A stretch of 40,113 nucleotides of DNA, taken from positions 1 through 40,113 of the forward strand of contig NZ_JAVHLD010000018.1 in the NCBI RefSeq assembly GCF_031082295.1, in the 5' to 3' direction. The notes beneath the pieces were generated by a model. That model made no database searches and had not been told where the DNA came from. It saw nothing but the letters and a program-made list of their open reading frames with translations. The translations under genes and the position numbers were made by a program. Within the stretch, counting starts at the first letter, position 1; every line of letters begins with the position of its first letter. This DNA is from Humidesulfovibrio sp. GTDB taxonomy: Bacteria; Desulfobacterota; Desulfovibrionia; Desulfovibrionales; Desulfovibrionaceae. Positions 8,526 through 17,880 of this stretch are shown piece after piece.

Positions 8526-9550
8526 GTTCTCGGCCAGGCCGCAAGCCAGCCCCAGAACCAGGCCACGGCCAGGATCAGCCCCGCCAGGGAGCCGAGCGCC
8601 ACGTTGAGCCGCTCGCCCCAGGTCTCGTTGGGATAGCCGCGCCGCGCGGCCCAGCGACCCACCGGCAGCCCCAAAAGCCCTCCGGCCAGCAGGCCGAAGA
8701 AATGCGCGCCGATGTCGGTGTTCTCGCCCGCCGTGCCCAGGCTCGCCAGCAGGGCCAGCCCCGCGGCCACGGGCAGCAGCCAGCCGCGCGCTCCGGCCTG
8801 GAACTCTCCCCGGGGCTGGGAGAGCGCCCCCTCCCCGCTCACGGCCTTGAGCCCCGCCAGCACTCCGGCTGCGCCGAACACCGCCGTGGAGAAACCCACG
8901 GACAGGTGCGCCGGGCCTTGGGCCAGCACATTCAACACGTTGCCCAGCCCCCCGGCCAGGATGGCCAGGAACCAGGCCGCGCCCGAGCCCACGCGCCTGG
9001 AGAGCAGGATCAGGAACACGCCGCCGATGACGGCGTTGCTGGCCACGTGCGCCGGGTCGGCGTGCAGGGTGAGCGCCGTGAACATGCGCCACCATTGGCC
9101 GCCCAGCAGCAGGGTGGCGTCGCCCGCGCCAACGCTCTGCCAGTATTGCGGGTAGGAGCCGAAAGTCGGCATGGGCCGGTGGGTGAGCACGAAGAAGGCG
9201 CAGAGCGCCAGCATGGCCCCCACCGTGGGGCGGGAGCGCTCCTGCACCGGGGCCAGCGGGATGTCCGGGTGCGGGCTGACGTTCTCGTGGTGGTACAGGG
9301 TGATCTCATCCACCGCCTGGCGCAGGAAGCGCGCGGGCACCTGCACGGTATAGCCGCCGGGCATGGGGCGCACGCGGTGCGGCACGCGCCGGGCGCGCAG
9401 CACCAGGCTCCAGAGCCGGGCCTGGGCATTGGTGAGGCGCCCGGCCGGGCGACCGTCCACCTGGGGCCCAAGGTCCGGCCAGGGCGCGCGTTGCCCAGCG
9501 AGCGGGGTGGCGCGCTGGGTGAGGCGTTGGGTGGGGCGAAGCGGCAGCAT
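8522..9550 (-). CDS. Rhomboid family intramembrane serine protease
   Basis: 342 aa. A cytosolic N-terminal part (about 1-105) precedes six or more membrane segments. The rhomboid marks are complete: H168-x3-N172 in the second helix, catalytic S221 in G-F-S-T-A-V-F-G, and H283 in G-A-H-F-F-G-L-L-A-G. It cleaves membrane proteins within the bilayer; the substrate is unknown. The stop codon overlaps that of the convergent kinase gene within a single CCTAGG (8522-8525), leaving no room for a terminator between them. Confidence 0.92.
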   Translation of the reverse strand: MLPLRPTQRLTQRATPLAGQRAPWPDLGPQVDGRPAGRLTNAQARLWSLVLRARRVPHRVRPMPGGYTVQVPARFLRQAVDEITLYHHENVSPHPDIPLAPVQERSRPTVGAMLALCAFFVLTHRPMPTFGSYPQYWQSVGAGDATLLLGGQWWRMFTALTLHADPAHVASNAVIGGVFLILLSRRVGSGAAWFLAILAGGLGNVLNVLAQGPAHLSVGFSTAVFGAAGVLAGLKAVSGEGALSQPRGEFQAGARGWLLPVAAGLALLASLGTAGENTDIGAHFFGLLAGGLLGLPVGRWAARRGYPNETWGERLNVALGSLAGLILAVAWFWGWLAAWPRT

Positions 9551-9566
9551 GCGCTGAGCCTAACGG

Positions 9567-9620
9567 AAAATCCCCCCTGCCCGCCAGCCTTTTTGCAGCC
9601 GGGACAGGGGGGAGGATTTT
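9567..9620. terminator. GC-rich hairpin with AAAA/TTTT ends
   Basis: Arms AAAATCC...CCCCTGCCCG and CGGGACAGGGGGG...GGATTTT are complementary apart from small bulges and enclose an 18-base loop. It could act as a second terminator behind rpsI in either direction or as a structured leader of the rhomboid gene. The T-runs are only four bases long. The rest of 9621-9758 shows nothing recognisable. Confidence 0.5.
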
Positions 9621-9758
9621 GCGGAAGCGGCGCGCGGGAAATTCGGCGGCGGCCCTCACCTCCTGGCGTTCGTGCTCTCCCACCAGCGTTGCAATGCTGT
9701 CCGGGAAGTTGCGGACGCAGGAGCGGACACGACGGTGCATTGTCTGGAGCTTAAACTG

Positions 9759-9790
9759 AAAAAGGGCCGACACCTTTGGGGTGCCGGCCC
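9759..9790 (-). terminator. Terminator of the rplM-rpsI operon
   Basis: On the minus strand GGGCCGGCACC pairs with GGTGTCGGCCC (one mismatch) and is followed by T5. It lies about 30 bases behind the rpsI stop. Confidence 0.85.
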
Positions 9791-9821
9791 GAATGGGCAG
9801 GAGAGGGTAAACCGGTTCGGC

Positions 9822-10211
9822 CTAGCGCTTCGAGTACTGGAAGCGGGCGCGGGCGCCTTTCTGGCCGTACTTCTTGCGCTCTTTCTTGCGGGCGTCGCGG
9901 GTCAGGAACCCGGCGCGCTTCAAGGTGCCGCGCAGCTCCGGATCGAAGGTCAAGAGCGCGCGGGAGATGCCGTGACGGACGGCCTGGGCCTGTCCGGACA
10001 CGCCGCCGCCGGCGACATTGACCTTGATGTCGAACTTGTCGACGGTCTTGGTCAGCTTGAGCGCCTGCTGCACGATCATTTGCAGGGTCTTGCGCGGGAA
10101 GTATTCCTCGTAAGGACGGCCATTGACGGTGATCTGGCCGGTGCCAGCCATGACGCGGGTGCGCGCCACGGCGTTCTTGCGCTTGCCGGTGCCGTAATTG
10201 AAATCAAGCAT
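9822..10211 (-). CDS. rpsI: 30S ribosomal protein S9
   Basis: 129 aa, the normal length. N-terminal [12 protein letters not shown] and the C-terminal signature [14 protein letters not shown] are diagnostic; the S9 tail reaches the P-site tRNA in the ribosome. AGGAG lies 8 bases before the start. It follows rplM by 22 bp, the usual L13-S9 pair. Confidence 0.98.
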   Translation of the reverse strand: MLDFNYGTGKRKNAVARTRVMAGTGQITVNGRPYEEYFPRKTLQMIVQQALKLTKTVDKFDIKVNVAGGGVSGQAQAVRHGISRALLTFDPELRGTLKRAGFLTRDARKKERKKYGQKGARARFQYSKR

Positions 10212-10233
10212 GCATCAACTCCTGGTGCGGAGG

Positions 10234-10662
10234 TTACAGGGCCAGAGCCTGGGGCTTCTGGGCGACGTGGGTGTGCTCGGGACCAGGGAACACCTTGAGC
10301 TTCTTGATGATCTGGCGGGACAGGCGGTTTTTCGGCAGCATGCCGCGCACAGCCTGGATGATCACCAGCTCGGGGTTCTTGTCCAGCATCTGCTGCAGGT
10401 TCCGGGTCTTGAGTCCACCGGGGTACAGCGTGTGCTTGTAGTACATCTTCTTGTTCAACTTGTCGCCGGTGACCTTGATCTTCGTGGCGTTGACCACGAC
10501 GATGAAGTCGCCGCCGTCCATGTGCGGGGCGAAACCGGGCTTGTGCTTTCCACGAAGGCGGTGGGCGATGGCGGTGGCCATGCGGCCCAGCACCATGTCC
10601 GTGGCATCGACCACGAACCATTCGTGCTTCAGGTCCGACGGGACCGGGCTGTACGTATTCAT
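10234..10662 (-). CDS. rplM: 50S ribosomal protein L13
   Basis: 142 aa from the ATG at 10662 (M-N-T-Y-S-P), the start with AAGGAG 9 bases upstream. A start 6 codons earlier is possible but gives a non-family N-terminus. V-D-A-x-D-x-x-L-G-R-M-A-T and the block [13 protein letters not shown] are typical of L13. First gene of the rplM-rpsI operon, with its own strong promoter. Confidence 0.98.
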   Translation of the reverse strand: MNTYSPVPSDLKHEWFVVDATDMVLGRMATAIAHRLRGKHKPGFAPHMDGGDFIVVVNATKIKVTGDKLNKKMYYKHTLYPGGLKTRNLQQMLDKNPELVIIQAVRGMLPKNRLSRQIIKKLKVFPGPEHTHVAQKPQALAL

Positions 10663-10698
10663 TTTGGGCAGCTCCTTCACTTCAAACTGGAAACAGGG

Positions 10699-10727
10699 CT
10701 CTTACGGTTTTTGACCGAGCCTGTCAA
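10699..10727 (-). promoter_or_regulatory. Sigma70 promoter of rplM-rpsI
   Basis: On the minus strand TTGACA (10727-10722) and TAAGAG (10704-10699) are separated by 17 bases, 36 bases before the rplM start. This is the clearest housekeeping promoter in the window. Confidence 0.85.
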
Positions 10728-10772
10728 CTGAATTCCGCGACCTTTTCTTGGCCTCAACCCGGGGAACGTCCC

Positions 10773-13415
10773 CTAGGCCGCTGCCACCAACTCTTTCAGC
10801 TTGGCGATGGCCTTGTCAATGCCCGAGGCGTCGGTGCCGCCCGCCTGGGCCATATCGGGCCGACCGCCGCCGCTGCCGCCCACCAGGGCCGCAACATCTT
10901 TAATAAGGGCGGGCGCGGTGAACTTGGCGTGCAGGTCCTTGCTCACGCTGACGAGCACCGCCACCTTGCCGTCCTCGGTGGGGGCCACGATGCAGGCCAC
11001 GCCCGAGGGCAGCTTGCTCTTGAGCGCGTCCATCTGCTCGCGCAGGCTCTTGATGCTCGCCGCCTCGGCCTTGACCGCCAGCACCTTCACCCCGCCGATG
11101 TCCTCAACTTCGGCCATGCGGGCTCCGCCCTCGCCGCTGGCGAGCTTGGTCTGCAGGCGTTCCACGTCCTTCTGCAATGTCTTAACCTGGGCGCTCATGC
11201 TCTTGGCGCGGGCGGCCACCTCTTCCGGCCGGGCCTTGAGCACGGCCTGAACCTCTGCCATTTCCTGGCGCAGGGTCTGCAGGTGGTTCAGCGCGTTCCA
11301 GCCCGTGGCGGCCTCGATGCGCCGGATGCCCGCCGCCACGCCCGTCTCGGACAGGATGACGAAGCTGCCGGTCTGGCCGGTGTTGGTCAGGTGCGTGCCG
11401 CCGCAGAGCTCCATGCTCACGCCGGGGACTTCGACCAGGCACACCGTCTCGCCGTATTTCTCGCCGAACAGCGCCATGGCGCCGCGCGCGACGGCCTCCT
11501 TGGGGGTCACGATCTCGCGGCCCACCGGCAGGTCGTCCAGGATGGCGCGGTTGACGATCTGCTCCACCCGCAGGATCTCTTGCGGGGTCAGGGGCGCGAT
11601 GTGGGTAAAGTCGAAGCGCAGGCGCTCCGGGCCGACAAGCGAGCCGGACTGCTTCACGTGGTCGCCCAGCACCTGGCGCAGGGCCGAGTGCAGCAGGTGG
11701 GTGGCCGTGTGGTTGCGCGAGCTCGCCATGCGCGAGCGGGCGTTGACCGTGAGGCTGGCCGTCTGGCCGGTCTTGATCTCGCCCTCGTTGACGAAGATTT
11801 TGTGCACGGTGAGGCTCGGCGCGGGCTTGAGGGTCTCCAGCACGTCGGCGCCGCCGGTGGTGGTGGAGACCTCGCCGAGGTCGCCCTCCTGGCCGCCGGA
11901 CTCGCCGTAGAAGGGCGTGCTCGCCGCCACCAGCCAGCCGCCCTGGCCCTGGGTCAGCTCGTCCACCTGCTCGCCTTCGCCGTCCAGCAGGGCGCTCACG
12001 CGGCCGTCGTCCTCAAGCAGGGCGTTGCCGGTGAAGCGGGTCTTGAACCCGGACTCCAGCAGGCCCTGGAACATGCTGGCCACGTCCTTTTCGCCGGAAC
12101 CCTTCCAGGCGCTCTTGGCGCGGGTCTTCTGCTCCTTCATGCAGGCCATGAAGCCGGGCTCGTCCACGGTGATGCCCTGCTTCTCGGCCACGTCGTTGAC
12201 GATGTCGAGCGGGAAGCCGAAGGTGTCGTAGAGCTTGAAGGCGAACTCGCCGCTGATGCGGGTTTCGGTGTTCTCCTTCAGCCGCGCGATCTCGTCCTCC
12301 AGGATCACCAATCCCTTGTCCAGCGTCTGGGAGAAGCGTTCCTCCTCCTCGCGCACCACGCGGGCCATGAACTCCTGGTTGGACAGAAGCTCCGGGTAGG
12401 CGCCATGCATCTGGGCCACCACCTGGCGCACGGTCTCGTGCAGGAAGGGGTCGGTAAGGCCCATGAGGCGGCCGAAGCGGAAGGCCCGGCGGATGAGGCG
12501 GCGCAGCACGTAGCCGCGGCCCTCGTTGCTGGGCAGGATCTGGTCGGTGATGAGGAAGGCGATGGAGCGGCTGTGGTCGGCGATGACCTGAAGCGCCGTG
12601 TCCACTTCCTTGTCCGCGCGGTACTTCACCTTGGCCTTGTCGGCCACGAAGGAGATGAGCGGGGTGAAGATGTCGGTCTCGAAGTTGGACTGCTTGCCCT
12701 GGGCCACGGCGGCGATGCGCTCCAGGCCCATGCCGGTGTCGATGCTGGGGCGGGGCAGGGGAGTGCGGGTGCCGTCGGCCGCCTGGTCGAACTGCATGAA
12801 CACGAGGTTCCAGATTTCCAGGAAGCGGTCGCAGTCGCACTTGCCGATGCCGCAGTCCGGCCCGCAGGACATCTCCGCGCCCTGGTCCACGTAGATCTCG
12901 GAGCAGGGGCCGCAGGGGCCGGTGTCGCCCATGGACCAGAAGTTGTCCTTGTCTCCGAGGCGGTAGATGCGCTCCGGCGCGATGCCCGCCACGCTCTGCC
13001 ACAGCTCCCCGGCCTCGTCGTCATCCTTGTAGATGCTGACGTAGAGGCTCTCCTTCGGGAGCTTGATCTCCTTGGTGATGAAGTCCCAGGCCAGGCGGAT
13101 GGCGTCGGCCTTGAAGTAGTCGCCGAAGGAGAAGTTGCCGAGCATCTCGAAGAAGGTGTGGTGGCGCGCGGTGCGGCCCACGTTCTCCAGGTCGTTGTGC
13201 TTGCCGCCCACGCGCAGGCACTTCTGGGAGGTTACGGCGCGGGTGTAGGGGCGCTTCTCCTGGCCCAGGAAGCATTTTTTGAACTGGACCATGCCGGCGT
13301 TGGTGAACAGCAGGCTGGGGTCGTCCTTGGGCACCAGGGTGGAGCTTTCCACCACGGTGTGGCCGTTCTGCTCAAAGTACTTGAGGAAGCGGGAGCGGAT
13401 TTCTGCGGCGTTCAT
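10773..13415 (-). CDS. alaS: Alanyl-tRNA synthetase
   Basis: 880 aa from ATG 13415 (M-N-A-A-E-I); a TTG six codons upstream is a poorer choice. Class II catalytic core at the N-terminus ([12 protein letters not shown], then [18 protein letters not shown]). A Cys-rich insert, C-x3-C-x4-C-x-C, lies near residues 184-195. The editing domain is complete, with zinc ligands H569-x3-H573 and C671-x3-H675. The C-terminal domain ends in a Gly-rich segment, [10 protein letters not shown]. It charges tRNA-Ala and clears Ser-tRNA-Ala. It follows recA by 53 bp on the same strand, so they are probably co-transcribed. Confidence 0.98.
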   Translation of the reverse strand: MNAAEIRSRFLKYFEQNGHTVVESSTLVPKDDPSLLFTNAGMVQFKKCFLGQEKRPYTRAVTSQKCLRVGGKHNDLENVGRTARHHTFFEMLGNFSFGDYFKADAIRLAWDFITKEIKLPKESLYVSIYKDDDEAGELWQSVAGIAPERIYRLGDKDNFWSMGDTGPCGPCSEIYVDQGAEMSCGPDCGIGKCDCDRFLEIWNLVFMQFDQAADGTRTPLPRPSIDTGMGLERIAAVAQGKQSNFETDIFTPLISFVADKAKVKYRADKEVDTALQVIADHSRSIAFLITDQILPSNEGRGYVLRRLIRRAFRFGRLMGLTDPFLHETVRQVVAQMHGAYPELLSNQEFMARVVREEEERFSQTLDKGLVILEDEIARLKENTETRISGEFAFKLYDTFGFPLDIVNDVAEKQGITVDEPGFMACMKEQKTRAKSAWKGSGEKDVASMFQGLLESGFKTRFTGNALLEDDGRVSALLDGEGEQVDELTQGQGGWLVAASTPFYGESGGQEGDLGEVSTTTGGADVLETLKPAPSLTVHKIFVNEGEIKTGQTASLTVNARSRMASSRNHTATHLLHSALRQVLGDHVKQSGSLVGPERLRFDFTHIAPLTPQEILRVEQIVNRAILDDLPVGREIVTPKEAVARGAMALFGEKYGETVCLVEVPGVSMELCGGTHLTNTGQTGSFVILSETGVAAGIRRIEAATGWNALNHLQTLRQEMAEVQAVLKARPEEVAARAKSMSAQVKTLQKDVERLQTKLASGEGGARMAEVEDIGGVKVLAVKAEAASIKSLREQMDALKSKLPSGVACIVAPTEDGKVAVLVSVSKDLHAKFTAPALIKDVAALVGGSGGGRPDMAQAGGTDASGIDKAIAKLKELVAAA

Positions 13416-13468
13416 GCGAGTTGTGTTCTCCAAAGGGTGATGTCGGATGGGGTGGGACGGGTGTCCTG

Positions 13469-14539
<1,071 letters not shown>

Positions 14540-14743
14540 GTGGACACCTCCGGGGGTCGCTTGATGATCGCGAATCAGGTTCGATATCAGATCGCATTGC
14601 GGGCGGCAACAGGCGATTGACGGACCACCCCGGGCCGGAGCCGGTCTGGACGGTCTGGTTCCTTGCGTCCGCGCGCGCTTGGGGGTAGGGGGTGGCATGC
14701 AGCATGAACGCCCGAGTATTTCGTCCCGCCCCCGGAGCCGACC
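14540..14743 (-). promoter_or_regulatory. Divergent promoter region recA / DUF721 gene
   Basis: 204 bp. On the minus strand TTGCCG, 17 bases, TATCGA (about 14586-14614) is a plausible recA promoter. CGAA-TCAGG-TTCG and GATCGC near both ends of 14575-14605 give weak dyads that might be SOS operators. No known LexA box could be matched with confidence. Confidence 0.4.
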
Positions 14744-15334
14744 GTGAGGGCGCGCCGGAGGATGCAGCACCCCGGACGGGAGTCGCGCCACCGCCATGTG
14801 GGCGGCGATGCGATCATGCGCGTGCTCTCCCGCTACGACAAGAAAGGGGGGCTCCGGCTGGTGCGCCTGTGGCTGGAATGGGAGAACGTCGTCGGGCCGG
14901 AGGTGGCCGAACTGGCCCGCCCGCTGGGCCACAAGGACGGCACCCTCATCATGCACACCGAGGACGCCATTGCCGCGCAGCAGCTTACCTACTACGCCCC
15001 GGAGATTCTCTCGCGGGCGAATGATTTTTTGGGTCAAGAAGTCTTTGACAAGGTGCGCTTCGAGCTGCTAAACGGCAGAGTTCCTTTGGGCGAGAAGCGC
15101 AGGGAGAGGCCACAGGCCTCGCCTCTGCGGGTCCAGAGGCCGCCCATACTCGGCGGTCTGGCAGGCAAGCTGGACCCGGAATCCGCTGCGGGCCGTTGTT
15201 ATATGGCCTATGTGAAGCGCTTCGTCCCGGAGAATGGGCAGGACGGCGAGCAGGTCGCCGACCAGCAGGACGGGGCGGGTCAGGATCAAGATGCGAATAC
15301 TCGCCCCACAGGGGCGTCAAGGAGAAGAACATGA
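14744..15334 (+). CDS. DUF721 (DciA-like) protein
   Basis: 196 aa from GTG 14744, which has CGGAG 7 bases upstream; ATG codons at 14762 or 14816 are possible alternatives. The core (about residues 25-112) carries the DUF721 pattern L-R-L-V-R-L-W-x-E-W-x-x-V-V-G-P, then G-T-L-I-M, A-A-Q-Q-L, and [11 protein letters not shown]721 includes DciA, the ancestral loader of the DnaB helicase. That role is not proven for this branch. A second conserved-looking block, [17 protein letters not shown], follows at about 142-158, then a Gln/Asp-rich tail. The stop overlaps the next start (ATGA). Confidence 0.75.
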   Translation: MRARRRMQHPGRESRHRHVGGDAIMRVLSRYDKKGGLRLVRLWLEWENVVGPEVAELARPLGHKDGTLIMHTEDAIAAQQLTYYAPEILSRANDFLGQEVFDKVRFELLNGRVPLGEKRRERPQASPLRVQRPPILGGLAGKLDPESAAGRCYMAYVKRFVPENGQDGEQVADQQDGAGQDQDANTRPTGASRRRT

Positions 15335-15684
15335 GCCAGGAAGTTGTTGAAATCACTTTTGAGAGCCTGGGCCTGACCAAGCCCCTGGACAAGATGACCG
15401 CCAAGGAACTGCGCGCCCTCATCGTCGCGAAGATCCCGTCCATCGTGGGCGCCAGCGGCATGCAGAAGGACGATCTGGTCAAGGCCGTGAAGGACGTGTT
15501 TGGCATCGTTGATGCCGAGGGCGGCATCTCCCCCTACAAGGACCAGATCTTCACCCTGAAGAAGACCATCCGCGACATGCGCGTGCAGAAGGGCACTGTT
15601 GAAGCCCGCCAGGAGCGCACCAAGCTGCGCCGCAAGATCAACAAGCTGAAGAAGCGCACCCGCCGTCTGGCGCGCGCTCTGTAG
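15331..15684 (+). CDS. Small protein with Rho_N/SAP-like N-terminal domain and basic coiled-coil
   Basis: 117 aa from ATG 15331, with AAGGAG 8 bases upstream. Residues about 18-60 (M-T-A-K-E-L-R-A-L-I ... M-Q-K-D-D-L-V-K-A-V-K) match the helix-loop-helix pattern of Rho N-terminal (PF07498) and SAP-like nucleic-acid-binding domains. The C-terminal half is a strongly charged helix ending in K-K-R-T-R-R-L-A-R-A-L. RNA or DNA binding is inferred. It is coupled to the DUF721 gene by ATGA, and a perfect hairpin, CGCCCC-ACA-GGGGCG (15302-15316), lies just before its ribosome-binding site. Confidence 0.75.
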   Translation: MSQEVVEITFESLGLTKPLDKMTAKELRALIVAKIPSIVGASGMQKDDLVKAVKDVFGIVDAEGGISPYKDQIFTLKKTIRDMRVQKGTVEARQERTKLRRKINKLKKRTRRLARAL

Positions 15685-15711
15685 TTTTCTCGCGGAGCCG
15701 CGATTTCAGGG

Positions 15712-15741
15712 TTGACAAGCAGCCCCAGGAATCTGTATCAG
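15712..15741 (+). promoter_or_regulatory. Promoter of the tRNA-Gln/tRNA-Glu pair
   Basis: TTGACA at 15712-15717 and TATCAG at 15736-15741 are 18 bases apart. The tRNA-Gln 5' end begins 18 bases further on. Confidence 0.65.
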
Positions 15742-15758
15742 GGCTCCTCGCAGCTTGC

Positions 15759-15832
15759 TGGGGGATCGTATAAAGGCAATACAGCGGGTTCTGGCTCCGC
15801 CAATCGAGGTTCGATTCCTCGTCCCCCAGCCA
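15759..15832 (+). tRNA. tRNA-Gln (anticodon CTG)
   Basis: The acceptor stem TGGGGGA/TCCCCCA closes. The D arm GTAT/ATAC, anticodon stem GCGGG/TCCGC with loop TTCTGGC (anticodon CTG) and T arm CGAGG-TTCGATT-CCTCG are all present. CCA is encoded at 15830-15832. It lies 13 bp before tRNA-Glu. Confidence 0.95.
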
Positions 15833-15845
15833 AAGTTTATTGAAT

Positions 15846-15923
15846 GTCCCCATCGTCTAGCCTGGTCCAGGACGACGGCCTTTCACGCCGTTAACAGGGG
15901 TTCAAATCCCCTTGGGGACGCCA
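15846..15923 (+). tRNA. tRNA-Glu (anticodon TTC), integration target
   Basis: Acceptor GTCCCCA/TGGGGAC; anticodon stem ACGGC/GCCGT with loop CTTTCAC (anticodon TTC); T arm AGGGG-TTCAAAT-CCCCT. CCA is encoded at 15921-15923. The last 44 bases are duplicated at 26036-26079, so the 3' half is the attL copy of the integrated element. The complete, functional gene was restored on this side. Confidence 0.96.
15880..15923 (+). repeat. attL (44-bp repeat in tRNA-Glu)
   Basis: Identical to 26036-26079. It begins with the first base of the anticodon loop (CTTTCAC) and ends with the CCA. The bases on both outer sides differ between the copies. Confidence 0.95.
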
Positions 15924-15955
15924 ACGATTCCAGGTTGTTGCAGCCTGTTTAAGTT

Positions 15956-17113
15956 CTACTTGCTCACCGGATATCCCTGCGGATATCCTGAACCCTCGAA
16001 GGTACAAGCTTCGGGGGTTCTTTTCTTTGCGCTGAAGGGGATAACCTTGCCCCCCTCAGGGCGCATTGCCTCTTCCCTCAATCCGTCCACATCAAGCCCC
16101 AGGCTCTTCAGGTACCGTTCCGTGGTGGACGGGCTCTCATGGCGAAGCAGCTTCTGGACTTTGGCCAGCAGCACCCCCGAGTTGTAGAGCATAGCTGCCC
16201 GAAGGTGCCGGATCGCATGTAAGCCGAAGTGCTTCACCCCGGCGCGCCTGCACATACGTTCCATGAAGTGCTGACGCGACCGGAACGCCTCGCCTGGCAT
16301 GTGGTTTGGGCTTGGGGAATCGTCCAGGCATGTGAAGACGTGTTCAGTCTTGTATGGCCTGGCCTCCCGCCACCACTCCAGGGCTTCGCGCAGCTCGGGC
16401 AAGAGCGGCAACCAATCGGCCCGCCAAGAGCTGCCTTTGGTCTTCCTGGTGTAGAGCCGGACTCGGTTTGCGGTGAAGTCCACATCTTCCCATTTCAGGC
16501 GGAAGAGCTCTTCACGCCTGGCTGCCGTGTACAGGTAGGCCATGAGCATGACCTTATCCTGCCCCTTGGCCACCTCCAGCACGCGCCAGAAGTCCGCCTG
16601 AGGCGGGATGTACCTGGGGCTACGCTGCTCAGGGAACTTGTCTACGGCCAGGAAAGGATTGTCCCCCGCCGCTGGGAATCCCTCCATGTACCGCCTGCCC
16701 CATTTCCAGGCCGCCGCCAGGTTCTTTCTCACTCGGTTGGCCGCATGTCCTGAGCGGGTGTCGTTCTCATGCTGCAGAAGCCTCAAGGCGACTCCTGGAG
16801 TGATCTCGGCAAGCCCCGCCTGGCCGATGAAGGCAAGCAGTCTTTGCATGGCGCTACGCTTCTCCCACATGGTCTTTGTGCAACACCTTCGTTGCACGTC
16901 CTCCAGGTAGGAAGTCGCCCAAGCCAATGGCAGCGGCACGCTCGGCAAGGTCTGCTGGTCCAGCAACGCCGCGCGCTTGTCCCGCTCCCAGAGTATGGCC
17001 TTGCGCCCCTCTTTCGTGCCGCTCCCGAACCACTTGCTGGCGACGATCTTTCCGCCGATCTTCACGACCGCGCGCCACCTCATTATGCCACGTCGTAAGG
17101 TCTCCGTTGGCAT
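15956..17113 (-). CDS. int: Tyrosine integrase of the element
   Basis: 385 aa. The start ATG 17113 has AAGGAG 8 bases upstream. The N-terminal part (about 10-60) resembles the arm-binding domain, and 60-150 the SAM-like core-binding domain. The catalytic domain has R199 in T-A-A-R-R-E-E-L, H299-x2-R302, H325 in L-L-R-H-E-S, and the nucleophile Y334 in T-T-E-R-Y-L. It should recombine attP with the tRNA-Glu anticodon-loop site. The gene is last in the element and points at attL. Its first 260 bases overlap the preceding HTH frame. The last residues are encoded by the CGGATAT repeats and the antisense terminator stem. Confidence 0.93.
   Translation of the reverse strand: MPTETLRRGIMRWRAVVKIGGKIVASKWFGSGTKEGRKAILWERDKRAALLDQQTLPSVPLPLAWATSYLEDVQRRCCTKTMWEKRSAMQRLLAFIGQAGLAEITPGVALRLLQHENDTRSGHAANRVRKNLAAAWKWGRRYMEGFPAAGDNPFLAVDKFPEQRSPRYIPPQADFWRVLEVAKGQDKVMLMAYLYTAARREELFRLKWEDVDFTANRVRLYTRKTKGSSWRADWLPLLPELREALEWWREARPYKTEHVFTCLDDSPSPNHMPGEAFRSRQHFMERMCRRAGVKHFGLHAIRHLRAAMLYNSGVLLAKVQKLLRHESPSTTERYLKSLGLDVDGLREEAMRPEGGKVIPFSAKKRTPEACTFEGSGYPQGYPVSK
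15968..15986 (+). repeat. Left paired CGGATAT repeats, candidate integrase arm sites
   Basis: CGGATAT at 15968 and again at 15980, 12 bases apart and in the same direction, 44 bases inside attL. The same pair with the same spacing occurs near attR at 25929 and 25941. They lie in the last codons of the integrase gene. Confidence 0.65.
15990..16024 (+). terminator. Terminator for the tRNA transcript, antisense inside the integrase 3' end
   Basis: GAACCCTCGAAG pairs with CTTCGGGGGTTC (one G-T pair) across a 7-base loop and is followed by TTTT, then C and TTT. Its orientation stops plus-strand transcription leaving the tRNA genes. On the minus strand it codes for part of the integrase tail. Confidence 0.8.
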
Positions 17114-17291
17114 CGATGAATCTCCTTATTCGATTTTCAAAGAACCGCCAGCGTCCCGGAGCAACCCTCACGCCGCCAAGTGAGCCACCATATTTCTTCA
17201 CGGTGCGAACGTCCACACCCAGAAGATTGGCGACTTCCTGGGGCGTCATTGATTCCCCAAATTCGTTCAGGAGTCTTTCTTTCGCGTCCAT
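16854..17291 (-). CDS. HTH excisionase-like protein, frame overlapping integrase
   Basis: Open frame of 145 aa from ATG 17291 (weak AGGA upstream). Residues about 15-60 form a helix-turn-helix of the excisionase/MerR type: M-T-P-Q-E-V-A-N-L-L-G-V-D-V-R-T-V-K-K-Y, then G-R-W-R-F-F-E-N-R-I-R-R-F-I. Beyond residue 60 the frame runs 260 bp inside the integrase gene and has the composition of a shadow frame. The functional protein may therefore be only the first part, with a tail of no importance, or the two frames may be joined by frameshifting (integrase lies in a different phase). Role inferred: excision control or autoregulation. Confidence 0.6.
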   Translation of the reverse strand: MDAKERLLNEFGESMTPQEVANLLGVDVRTVKKYGGSLGGVRVAPGRWRFFENRIRRFIDANGDLTTWHNEVARGREDRRKDRRQQVVRERHERGAQGHTLGAGQARGVAGPADLAERAAAIGLGDFLPGGRATKVLHKDHVGEA

Positions 17292-17321
17292 GCTCTGTCC
17301 TAAATCAAGCCTAGCCCGCGG

Positions 17322-17783
17322 CTAGACCGCTTCTTCACAAAGCAGGTTGCCAAGTCTGTGGTGCAAATCTATCGCAAGGCGATCAAGTCGCTCCACAGCC
17401 GTCCACAAATAATTTTCCGCAGTCTGCAGCATGAGTTCTCTCTCCTGCGGATCATCCTCATGCTTCCTGGCGAAGTTCAGCATAGTTCTGGCTTCATCTG
17501 CCGATGAAGAACAAGACAGAAGCTCGACGCACAGGCCAGCGAGAGGGGGACACTTAAGCGTAGCCTCTAGATTTTCAGCGCCTTGAAATTGAGTCCGGTA
17601 GTAAGCATCGGCGCGGGCAAAATATGCCTGCACGTTGCCTAACGGGGCGGGGGTGTCTTCGGTGTGTCGTGCCGTCCCAACTCGGCTAAAAGTCAGGCCG
17701 GACGGGATGAGGCTCAGCGCAGACTTGAGGTCCAGATTGCCCTTGCGGTCCTGGACTGTGGTGGGATACTTGGAATCAGCCAT
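17322..17783 (-). CDS. Element protein of unknown function
   Basis: 153 aa. The start ATG 17783 has a strong AAGGAGG 6 bases upstream. It looks mostly helical, with a hydrophobic Cys-containing stretch (PPLAGLCVELLSCSSSADEA, about residues 78-97) and a C-terminal helix ending L-G-N-L-L-C-E-E-A-V. No signal peptide, membrane segment or known motif is visible. It lies between portal and the HTH gene, and its base composition is less GC-rich than the host's. Position would allow a head-completion or helper-interference protein, but nothing in the sequence shows either. Confidence 0.7.
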   Translation of the reverse strand: MADSKYPTTVQDRKGNLDLKSALSLIPSGLTFSRVGTARHTEDTPAPLGNVQAYFARADAYYRTQFQGAENLEATLKCPPLAGLCVELLSCSSSADEARTMLNFARKHEDDPQERELMLQTAENYLWTAVERLDRLAIDLHHRLGNLLCEEAV

Positions 17784-17815
17784 GTGTTCCTCCTTCGCGG
17801 TAGGTCACTGGTTAG

Positions 17816-17855
17816 GGGGTGAGGGGGGTAGCTGCCACGCGAGGCCCCTCATCCC
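17816..17855. other. Inverted repeat between portal and the 153-aa gene
   Basis: GGGGTGAGGGG (17816-17826) and CCCCTCATCCC (17845-17855) pair with one mismatch around an 18-base loop. There is no T-run. It may be a processing or weak termination site after portal. Confidence 0.4.
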
Positions 17856-17880
17856 TGCTTTATATCGTCTGCCGGGTGCC

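Noticed and set aside
9306-9773. Minus-strand frame before and inside the rhomboid gene
   Set aside because: It overlaps the rhomboid 5' half in another phase, crosses the rpsI terminator and has no start signal.
14575-14605. LexA operator before recA
   Set aside because: Only weak dyads are visible, and no known LexA box of this group could be matched by eye; kept as a remark in the intergenic feature.
16854-17113. Disrupted integrase (frameshift pseudogene)
   Set aside because: The integrase frame has its own AAGGAG and ATG and all catalytic residues, so it is complete by itself.
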